NCBI GenBank assembly: GCA_017519885.1
Contig: JAFWRO010000015.1
Coordinates: 1-64,000, forward strand
Length of the DNA: 64,000 nucleotides
Direction of reading: 5' to 3'
Source: Liminaster sp017519885
GTDB taxonomy: Bacteria; Bacteroidota; Bacteroidia; Bacteroidales; UBA3663
Positions within the stretch are counted from its first letter, which is position 1. Each line of letters starts with the position of its first letter. Below, piece after piece: positions 44,322-51,598 of this stretch. The notes under the pieces were generated by a model, which saw only the letters and a list, made by a program, of their open reading frames with translations, searched no databases and was not told the DNA's origin. Both the position numbers and the translations under genes were made by a program.

Positions 44322-45307
44322 TTGCCAGGTTACGTTAATAACCAAGAGCAGTGGCTCTCAGTTAGTCGTGTTCCCATCACTGCAATGGCTGCAGGTGGTG
44401 CCTATTCTTCATACGTCTATGTCAATAATGAAAATACGCCATGGGGTGAAATACATACCTTACTTGGTGAAACAAACTATACTGGAGACGATCACCATCA
44501 CACCCCCGTTAACATAGGTCCATCTTACGGCAGGGCAGGTTTGCAGAAGACTATCTCAGGCATAGGTGCAGGCAAACTCCCTGCAAAAAAGTGATTCCTG
44601 ACGGCAAGTATCCCACTTACCTATCTCAGCTCTTTGACAAGGATGGTTTCTTCAAGATTGTATGCGACGGTGGTATAGATGCTATTAAAATCATAGAGAA
44701 CAAAGCTACATACAAAGACTTGGATAATACAACGGATGAAACTCAATTGGCTCCTCAGATGATGCTCTTGCCGGCCTATTTCGAATGGCCTCAGGAAATG
44801 ATTTCTATCAGGGATGCATACGAGGACTTCGATCTTTGGGTTTCTGATGTTACCGCAACACATTGGATAGTATCTTCCCAAATAGAGAAAAACATCACTG
44901 ACCGTGGAGAACTGTGGGATGAGAGCAACCAGGGCATTATTGTTGGTACCGAGTCTATGGTTGTCATCTATCCCGTTGACTTCACGTACACCGACAAGCA
45001 AGGTATCGAAACGACCTATAATAATTGCTCTAAGGTTGACTTCTCTGCAACATTCGGTAGTTATGAACTCGAGCCAGAAGTATATGCCAAGATGACTATA
45101 ACATTCGCCACTAAGCCTACTTCAACTATCTATCTTGATTTTGATGATGGCAGTCAATTAATGGAGGACGTATCTACTCGCCAAACAGCTACCTATCATC
45201 TTTCCAAGAATCAGCTCTATAAGGCGATGAATGGTTCCATCTATTTTATGGCCCAAGGCAATGTTCCTGTTGAAATCACCAGTGCTGTGCTTGATTTTTA
45301 CAGGTAA
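44322..45307 (+). pseudogene. Truncated, frameshifted LruC-type lipoprotein
   Basis: Two overlapping frames (44322-44594 and 44591-45307) join into one protein resembling the C-terminal 330 residues of paralog 2: AAGGAYSSYVYVNNE, then YPTYLSQLFDKDGFFKIV, APQMMLLPAYFEWPQ and IVSSQIEKNITDRGE. The break lies in a run of six A at about 44585-44590; one more A would restore LPAKKVIPDGKYP, matching LPGKNVAPNGDYP. No signal peptide or N-terminal half is present. It is probably a dead remnant of a tandem duplication. A sequencing error could explain the frameshift but not the missing N-terminus. Confidence 0.8.
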
Positions 45308-45704
45308 AAATGCTCCCGCCTTTACAAGCGTCAGTGTGACCAAGATTGCCAACTAACAAGTCTGTTCTAACCAACTAATAGGAGAGGGCTGCAATCATCA
45401 GGATTGCAGCCCTCGTTTTTTTATTTCAATATGACCCCATAAAAATGACGTATGAACATTATTTTCGGCATCCTATTTGCTAAATATAGATTGCATTTTA
45501 TGACAATTAAACAATATTATACAATTATTTTGTACATTTAGGATAATAATTATTACAAAAAGTCCGAAAAAGTAACTATGTTTGCGCTGAAATATCGCTA
45601 AACCCGATGAAGTTGTAATACGACAAGTTTCACCTTGCATGACTTGCTTCATTACCTTGGTTAATCATCTCATTCATTAATTGTATTAAATATAAGCCTA
45701 ACTT
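45308..45704. promoter_or_regulatory. Terminator and AT-rich promoter region before LruC-type lipoprotein 3
   Basis: After the relic and its hairpin (45384-45414), about 290 bp of AT-rich DNA contain TATGTTTG at 45577-45584, a plausible -7 box for the gene at 45705. The leader would be about 115 nt. No -33 box is clear and no gene is seen. Confidence 0.5.
45384..45414 (+). terminator. Terminator behind the LruC-type relic
   Basis: A 13-bp perfect stem (GAGGGCTGCAATC and its complement) with a 5-nt loop is followed by GTTTTTTT. Confidence 0.9.
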
Positions 45705-48515
45705 ATGGAAAAAAAGATTACTTTGTCCCTTAGACGGTGTCTGCTGTTGGCAGGCACTATGGTTTTTGTTAGTTCCTGCCAGGACTACGAGCCGTTCAGT
45801 GACGAGACTTTGCATGACAAAGCCTACACCCACGAGTTCGTTAAACAGTTCGGGGAAATCGATCCCGACCAGGATTGGGACCTCTTTGGACAACTAGCTC
45901 AGCACATCGGCCCTGTGACTCGTGCCGCAATGGATGACACGCCGTCAGTTACACAGTTGAGTGACACCGTTCGTGTTTCCCCGGCGCAGCATGCCAATTA
46001 CACCAAGATTCTGCCCGAGCTCGACATTCCAAACAATACATACGCAAACTCCAACCTTGGTCAGGTGACGCAGGACTTCCTTACTACAGCCCGCAAAATT
46101 ACACTTGTCCCTGTTCATTGGCACACTTCAGCAACTGATGCTATAGGTATCTATTGGTATGTTGATGAAGATGGCCCTGGCGTCAAAACCATTATGGGCA
46201 AGGATGACAAACTCTATTACATCAAGGAATACACCATCTTAGAGAATCACAAGACCCGCTTGGCCCTTGAAGTCGTTTATCGAGACGGACATAAAGACCA
46301 ACGACCCTTGGATGGCGTTCTTGCTGTTGAACAACAATTCCTGTCTCAAGCCCAAATGGATCGAGACGGTATAGTTGATCAATATCTGGTTTCCCAACCC
46401 TACGAAATAACTATTCCGAACAGCATTACAGAGTATGGTTTCTGGATCAAGAATTTGGGTTCTGGTCTTGATGAAAGGTTCTCTGAATGGAAACTTAACA
46501 GCAAGCCAAGTGGACCTATCGAAGATAACGGCGACCACATGAGCTACACGGCCACCTTCAATCTGAGCAGCTTAAAAGACGAATCCGGCAATCCCTTGTA
46601 TCCGAACGACAAGAGTCAATACCTCTGTTTCGAAGACTGGATCAACTGGGGCGATGCCGACCTCAATGACCTGGTGTTTATTGCAAAAGGTCTCGATGAC
46701 TCCAACATCAAAGACAATAACACAATCTATGAAAAGGCTCTCCTCGTCTGTGAAGACCTCAAGTCTTTTGATTTCGACTTCAACGATATTATTCTCGGCC
46801 TGACCTTCAAGGAGGAGGACAAGAGGGAATACAAATGGGTGCCAGAAAGTGGAGGTATTGCGGCTCACTGGGAACTCAAATCGACGGAAGCCACGAACCA
46901 AACGCTCTTCGTCAAGCCATTGGCAGCAGGTGGTGCCTACGAGACAACCGTCCAGATTGGCACCTATCCTACCAGTGCTGTAGGTGGAGAGATCCACTAT
47001 CTGATGGGAGAAGGCACCCCACGAGAAGGAACGGGGTCCATGACGCATCAAATCATCAATGCCGGTGCAAAATACGCCAATCTTAGTGATTCTATACCCA
47101 TTATCCTTAACACTTACCAATGGAACGTTGGTACAGGTCAGGGTAAATATGCCACACACCTTTCGCAGCTTTTCGCCGAGGGCTACATCTCATTGGCCTG
47201 CTACGATGGCAATGCTCAAAAGATTTTAACAAGCAGTACTATCAATCTTGACAAGAACACCCCCACTGCACCACAGATGATGCTCCTGCCAGATTACTTC
47301 GAGTGGCCTCGTGAACAGATACACATCAGTACTGCCTATACGGCGTTCTCCGACTGGGTATCCGATATTACCAAGACCAGCTGGATTCTTGACAGCCAAG
47401 TTGCAGATAATATTACAGATCGTGGCGACTTGAAACCGGATGTGCCCGTTGAAGAAGAAAACCCGAACCTCATCGAAACCATAGAAGTGCCGATCCATAG
47501 GCAAAGATTTATTTTCGATGACCCTGATGAACCATGGGTATTCGACAATGCCTATTTCGTAAACCTTTCAGGTGTTGATGCATTGGTACTCAACAATGCT
47601 CAAGCCAAGGCAGATGTCATTGTCCATTACGCCAAAAAGTATGACACCTATTTGGACGATGCAGATGGCAACCTGCTCGTTGAGGACAATTTCGGTGATG
47701 GTCTGGCTCATACTACGACCTATACATTGAGTGCCAATAAGTTCAATGTGGCCGTAACGTCGGGCGGCATGTGGATTATTCCACAAGACGACGAGAATGA
47801 TTTCGCAGTTTCAAAGGTTGAAATCAAGCTCTATGGCGCAACAGACCCGAACAAACGTCACAACCTCGACGTCAATCCGATGTCGATCCTTCTGGACGAG
47901 ATTGGACAAACCGTACAGCTCAACGTCTCTACTACGACGAATGCAAACATTACATACTCTTCGTCCAACACCGACATTGCTACCATCGGCGCAGATGGAA
48001 TTGTAAGGGCTACCGGTGAAGGCTCTTGTGAAATTACCGTCAGGGCTTCAGGCGGTACCTACCAACCCAACTTTGCAACCGTCAAAGTTGTAGTCAACAA
48101 GACCCCCACCCTCTCTCTGGCGATGAGCGATCCATTCGCTGCGGCTTCCTTTGAAGGTCCTGAATACTGGATAAATGGACAATCTACTACAACGTATGAC
48201 AATGTCTATCACATCACGGCTTCCACCAAGCATAATATGAATACTTGGACCAATGGCGCTAAATTGTCAATCCACTACAGAGTTATCAATGGCGATGGCT
48301 CGCCTCAAATCTTCCGCATAAAGAATCCCGCAGGAAATGTCATTGCCGGCAACCTTGATAACCTTCTAATTTGGGAAGGCGATTTGGATTTCACTATCAG
48401 CAGTGATGACATACAGTCCTGTCTGAAGAATGGCCAATACGAATTTACCATCGAGTACAGAACGCCACCTTCGGCTGTGACAAGTGCAAGCATAACCAAG
48501 ATAGCCACCGAATAA
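45705..48515 (+). CDS. LruC/DUF4842-type secreted lipoprotein 3 with bacterial Ig-like domain
   Basis: The 936-residue lipoprotein (FVSSCQDYEP lipobox) has the family block EFVKQFGEIDPDQDWDLFGQ, an LruC region (about 290-620; YLCFEDWINWGDADLNDLVF, FDFDFNDIILGL, AGGAYETTVQ, PQMMLLPDYFEWP) and, beyond the other paralogs, a BIG2-like Ig domain (about 722-800, NPMSILLDEIGQTVQLNVS ... VRATGEGSCEITVRASG) and a further C-terminal beta domain. The added modules suggest a longer surface stalk or an adhesive tip. Function is unknown. Confidence 0.77.
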   Translation: MEKKITLSLRRCLLLAGTMVFVSSCQDYEPFSDETLHDKAYTHEFVKQFGEIDPDQDWDLFGQLAQHIGPVTRAAMDDTPSVTQLSDTVRVSPAQHANYTKILPELDIPNNTYANSNLGQVTQDFLTTARKITLVPVHWHTSATDAIGIYWYVDEDGPGVKTIMGKDDKLYYIKEYTILENHKTRLALEVVYRDGHKDQRPLDGVLAVEQQFLSQAQMDRDGIVDQYLVSQPYEITIPNSITEYGFWIKNLGSGLDERFSEWKLNSKPSGPIEDNGDHMSYTATFNLSSLKDESGNPLYPNDKSQYLCFEDWINWGDADLNDLVFIAKGLDDSNIKDNNTIYEKALLVCEDLKSFDFDFNDIILGLTFKEEDKREYKWVPESGGIAAHWELKSTEATNQTLFVKPLAAGGAYETTVQIGTYPTSAVGGEIHYLMGEGTPREGTGSMTHQIINAGAKYANLSDSIPIILNTYQWNVGTGQGKYATHLSQLFAEGYISLACYDGNAQKILTSSTINLDKNTPTAPQMMLLPDYFEWPREQIHISTAYTAFSDWVSDITKTSWILDSQVADNITDRGDLKPDVPVEEENPNLIETIEVPIHRQRFIFDDPDEPWVFDNAYFVNLSGVDALVLNNAQAKADVIVHYAKKYDTYLDDADGNLLVEDNFGDGLAHTTTYTLSANKFNVAVTSGGMWIIPQDDENDFAVSKVEIKLYGATDPNKRHNLDVNPMSILLDEIGQTVQLNVSTTTNANITYSSSNTDIATIGADGIVRATGEGSCEITVRASGGTYQPNFATVKVVVNKTPTLSLAMSDPFAAASFEGPEYWINGQSTTTYDNVYHITASTKHNMNTWTNGAKLSIHYRVINGDGSPQIFRIKNPAGNVIAGNLDNLLIWEGDLDFTISSDDIQSCLKNGQYEFTIEYRTPPSAVTSASITKIATE

Positions 48516-48542
48516 AACGGCTCCTTATCATCCAATAAATAG

Positions 48543-48577
48543 GCGAGGGCTGCAACCATCAGGATTGCGGCCCTCGC
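48543..48577 (+). terminator. Terminator of LruC-type lipoprotein 3
   Basis: The stem starts GCGAGGGCTGCAA and closes with GCGGCCCTCGC with one G-T pair, followed by TTTTTT. Confidence 0.88.
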
Positions 48578-48620
48578 TTTTTTAAGAGACAACAAGACGC
48601 AAAACGTTAATACAGCACTT

Positions 48621-48947
48621 TCGTCAATTATCGTATATTTTGAGTGGCCGCAAGGGCCGAACCTTATTGAAACAAGTATACCGACAAATGATTACTCAAT
48701 GAAGGATAGAATGCAGAATACATCCGCGAATGCGAATGGCTACCCACAAAGAGACAGGACGGCATCCGAAGGGTATGTGGGAGCGCAGACCTACATGGAG
48801 ATAGTCGAAGGGGAACTTGTGGAAATGCACTTTGAGGGACAAGGCCTCATGGAGCAGATAATCGACATCGCCAACCTTAGAGCGATTAGCGTTTACCTCC
48901 TACTCGATTTAACCCACGATGTCAAACAATCATACACAAGTGTGTAA
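48621..48947 (+). pseudogene. Possible decayed scrap of an LruC-type gene
   Basis: An open frame contains VYFEWPQ, a signature of all LruC-type proteins here, then PNLIETSIP, which recalls PNLIETIEVP of paralog 3. The rest resembles nothing I recognise. It runs 3' into the regulatory dyads at 48920, and it lacks a start signal, so an active gene is unlikely. Confidence 0.35.
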
Positions 48948-49016
48948 AATAATTAGACAAACCGCTTTTGGGCACATGAAAAAACTTGCATAGTATAGGA
49001 AAGAGTAGTACCTTTG
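48920..49016 (+). promoter_or_regulatory. Two-dyad regulon promoter upstream of the DUF3836-like gene
   Basis: Dyad 1 at 48920-48936 and dyad 2 at 48943-48959 fit TGT-N11-ACA. The -7 box TACCTTTG is at 49009-49016 with TTGC 19 bp before it. Spacings are 23 and 58 bp, exactly as in the five others. Confidence 0.85.
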
Positions 49017-49170
49017 CAGCGAGAACAGGGAATGAAAGAGACAAGGTTGCAAAATACGAAGTGCACTACATGACATTGTGAAAAAATATTAAAACAATCT
49101 CAAGTGCTGTAGTAAAAAGTTCATTCCGTTCGTCAAATAGGCAAAAAACAAACTATTAAATAATACTATT

Positions 49171-49725
49171 ATGAAAACTCTAGTTCTTTCCGCAATGATG
49201 TGCCTCGCTGCTATGACTTCGACCGCACAAGTGATCAACGCCGACATCGTGAACAACGCCTATCAGTCGGTAGCTACCGCAAGTGACAGCAAGTTTGCCT
49301 ACAATGTGGAGTTTGACGACAACGACTACATCACCACGATGAATGTCTTCAACAAGACCGTGCTTCAGAATGGTGATATCGAGCTGAAGCCATCCTGTCG
49401 TTATGAATACGATTATGCTTCCGATGGTATGCTGCTCAGCCGTACCAAGTATGTTTGGCAAAAGGAAGGATGGCAGTGTGTTGGACAACTACAATTCACA
49501 CTCACCGACGATCTCTACACGGTGGAGTATAGCCGTTGGAATCAGAATACTACAAGCTTCGATACGGCCAGCGAAATGATGACCTACACGCTGATGCCCG
49601 ATAATACAGCTTATAACGTCAGCTGTTATCACCGCAATCATAATGCAAAATCCTACCAGTTGGCATGGCAGGTATCAGTAACCGGTCAGTCGTCCTTCGA
49701 TTCCTATCTGCTTGCGACAATGTGA
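49171..49725 (+). CDS. Small secreted protein, DUF3836-like
   Basis: The 184-residue protein has a clear signal peptide (MKTLVLSAMMCLAAMTSTAQ) and a beta-rich body with the pattern YEYDYASDGMLLSRTKYVW..EGWQ, seen in the DUF3836 family of Bacteroides and Prevotella secreted proteins. No catalytic motif is visible. Its promoter carries the same two-dyad element as the FtsX permeases, so it belongs to their regulon and may be a periplasmic or exported factor acting with the pump. The family name is from memory of its pattern and should be treated as tentative. Confidence 0.65.
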   Translation: MKTLVLSAMMCLAAMTSTAQVINADIVNNAYQSVATASDSKFAYNVEFDDNDYITTMNVFNKTVLQNGDIELKPSCRYEYDYASDGMLLSRTKYVWQKEGWQCVGQLQFTLTDDLYTVEYSRWNQNTTSFDTASEMMTYTLMPDNTAYNVSCYHRNHNAKSYQLAWQVSVTGQSSFDSYLLATM

Positions 49726-49754
49726 TGCCAAAGTAATGATAATATGATGTGATT

Positions 49755-49792
49755 CGGGCGAAAACTATCCAAAAACTGGTAGTTTTCGCCCG
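49755..49792. repeat. Conserved-loop hairpin, copy 2
   Basis: The 13-bp perfect stem CGGGCGAAAACTA and its complement has the loop TCCAAAAACTGG. A copy identical over the whole hairpin lies at 51358-51395, so two copies bracket the ATPase gene. Confidence 0.85.
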
Positions 49793-49803
49793 TTTTAGTG
49801 CTG

Positions 49804-49846
49804 TTTTGGGCGAAAACTCTCGAAAATTGGTAGTTTTCGCCCAAAA
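49804..49846. repeat. Conserved-loop hairpin, copy 3 (variant)
   Basis: The 15-bp perfect stem TTTTGGGCGAAAACT and its complement has a 13-nt loop CTCGAAAATTGGT. It lies 12 bp after copy 2 and just before the ATPase promoter. Confidence 0.8.
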
Positions 49847-49848
49847 TG

Positions 49849-49880
49849 TTTGTTTCTATCAATAATATCTTGTATCTTTG
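49849..49880 (+). promoter_or_regulatory. Promoter of the DUF234-type ATPase gene
   Basis: TTTG at 49849-49852, a 20-bp spacer and TATCTTTG at 49873-49880 match the Bacteroidetes consensus. No two-dyad element is present, so this gene is outside that regulon. Confidence 0.65.
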
Positions 49881-49906
49881 CACCTGAACAAAACACAACT
49901 ATTCAG

Positions 49907-51334
49907 ATGGAAAACATTATTGGAAGAGATGTCGAAATTAAAAGATTGACAGCATGTGCCAACAGTCCACGTCCAGAATTTGTCGCCCTCTATGGACGAA
50001 GACGTGTCGGCAAAACCTTCTTGATTAATCAGACTTTCAGGAATCAGTTCGCATTCAAGATGACGGGTGTCATAGAAGGGTCGCTGAAAGACCAGTTCAC
50101 AGCATTTACTGATGCGATGAGTGATTATGGCTTTGCTGTGCCCGAGCAGCCTAAAGACTGGATGGCTGCTTTCATTATGCTGAAGAATGCATTGAAAACG
50201 AAAGTGGCTGATGACGGGCGATGCATAGTATTTATCGACGAGTTGCCGGCAATGGATGCCGAAGGATCCAATGTGGCCAGTGCTGTGGGTTATTTTTGGA
50301 ACAGTTGGGCCAGTTTGCAGGATAACATCGTTTTCATCATTTGTGGCAGTGCGACCAGTTGGATGATCAGTAACGTCATCGATAGTAAAGGTGGGTTACA
50401 TGACCGTATTACGCTTGAGTTACCGATTCATCCTTTTACCCTCAAGGAAACCGAAGCTTACCTCGAAGACCATCATTTTGTCTGGAATAGACAGATGATA
50501 CTCCAAGCCTATATGGTGTTTGGTGGCATTCCTTATTACTTGAGTTTGCTTGACCATGACGAAAGCTTGGTACAGAATGTCGATCGTTTGTTCTTCAGTG
50601 AGGACACACAGATGCGTCGAGAATTCCGCAGGCTTTTCAATACGCTCTATAAGAAACCCGACAAATATATCGACATCATTAAAGCCTTGGGGAAAAGCAG
50701 AAGTGGAATGACTCGCGAAGAATTGTCGACGAAACTGAAGTGCCCTAATAATGGACATCTGGGAAAACGGTTAGACGACCTCGTCTATTGTGACCTGATA
50801 CGCCGAAATATTGTTCGTGAGAAAGAAATTAAGCGGAACGGTGCCATTTTTCAGCTCAGTGACTTTTTTTGCCTTTTCTATCTCACCTTTATCGATAGGG
50901 CAGAGGTCGAAAAGCAATATTGGCTTCATCATATCAATACTCCAGAAATCAATACTTGGATGGGGCTTACCTTCGAGCGGGTCTGTATGGCTCATATACA
51001 ACAAATCAAACATGCATTACGCATTGATGCCATCTCTACTCTTGCCTACTCCTGGCGAAGCAAAGTATCCTCGCCTGCAGCTCAGATTGATATTATTATT
51101 GAAAGGGCAGACAGGATCGTTAACGTCTGTGAGGTGAAGTATAGCTCGGGAGAGTTTAATCTGGATAAAGAGGAATACGATAGAATTTGTTATCGCCGTA
51201 ATTCCTTCATCCAAGAGACAGGGTTGCGTCACACTCCCTGGCTAACGATGATTACCACCGAGGGAATTGCTAATGGACGATACACCGATATGATTCAGAG
51301 TCAAGTCAGATTGGATGACTTGTTTGTTGTTTAG
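49907..51334 (+). CDS. Archaeal-type ATPase with C-terminal DUF234 nuclease-like domain
   Basis: The 475-residue protein has an AAA-type ATPase (about 1-230) with Walker A GRRRVGKT (30-37) and Walker B-like CIVFIDELPAMD, a winged-helix middle (about 260-330), and a C-terminal DUF234 domain with a PD-(D/E)XK-like pattern (QIDIIIERADRIVNVCEVKY). Such ATPases are widespread in Bacteroidetes, and their role is unknown. The start at 49907 follows a good promoter; the frame extends 19 codons upstream into the promoter. The gene is bracketed by identical hairpins at 49755 and 51358, which suggests it arrived as a unit. Confidence 0.87.
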   Translation: MENIIGRDVEIKRLTACANSPRPEFVALYGRRRVGKTFLINQTFRNQFAFKMTGVIEGSLKDQFTAFTDAMSDYGFAVPEQPKDWMAAFIMLKNALKTKVADDGRCIVFIDELPAMDAEGSNVASAVGYFWNSWASLQDNIVFIICGSATSWMISNVIDSKGGLHDRITLELPIHPFTLKETEAYLEDHHFVWNRQMILQAYMVFGGIPYYLSLLDHDESLVQNVDRLFFSEDTQMRREFRRLFNTLYKKPDKYIDIIKALGKSRSGMTREELSTKLKCPNNGHLGKRLDDLVYCDLIRRNIVREKEIKRNGAIFQLSDFFCLFYLTFIDRAEVEKQYWLHHINTPEINTWMGLTFERVCMAHIQQIKHALRIDAISTLAYSWRSKVSSPAAQIDIIIERADRIVNVCEVKYSSGEFNLDKEEYDRICYRRNSFIQETGLRHTPWLTMITTEGIANGRYTDMIQSQVRLDDLFVV

Positions 51335-51357
51335 AAATTAAAACAACTTGTTTGATT

Positions 51358-51395
51358 CGGGCGAAAACTATCCAAAAACTGGTAGTTTTCGCCCG
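51358..51395. repeat. Conserved-loop hairpin, copy 4
   Basis: The same 13-bp stem and loop as the hairpin at 49755-49792. The identity extends to the flanking GATT and GTTT. It lies 24 bp after the ATPase stop and may also serve as its terminator. Confidence 0.85.
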
Positions 51396-51469
51396 TTTCG
51401 TCTTTTTGATGAATAGCTGGCATTTGATTTCTTGTTTTCGCCCTTCCACTGAAAGAATAAGCCTTCCCG

Positions 51470-51566
51470 TGTCTAATTTTTTGACACAATGCTGTATAAA
51501 TTTTTGACATCCGTACTTCGTGGTGATGATTGTTCTTGGAGGATTAGTTTTTTTGGTGTATCTTTG
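51470..51566 (+). promoter_or_regulatory. Two-dyad regulon promoter upstream of FtsX permease 4
   Basis: Dyad 1 at 51470-51486 and dyad 2 at 51493-51509 fit TGT-N11-ACA. The -7 box TATCTTTG is at 51559-51566 with TTGG 19 bp before. Spacings are 23 and 58 bp. Confidence 0.85.
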
Positions 51567-51598
51567 CTTCGTAAATACAACAATTCTCAAATAGAATA

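Larger units (their letters stand above)
48516..49170. other. Intergenic region with terminator, LruC scrap and two-dyad promoter
   Basis: It contains the hairpin at 48543-48577, a short remnant of LruC-type coding sequence from about 48621, and the regulatory promoter at 48920-49016. About 150 bp of leader follows before the gene at 49171; I see no riboswitch-like structure in it. Confidence 0.7.

Noticed and set aside
48699..48947. Independent 82-residue gene
   Set aside because: The frame continues an LruC-type scrap upstream, has no promoter and ends inside the regulatory dyads of the next gene. I list it as a possible relic.
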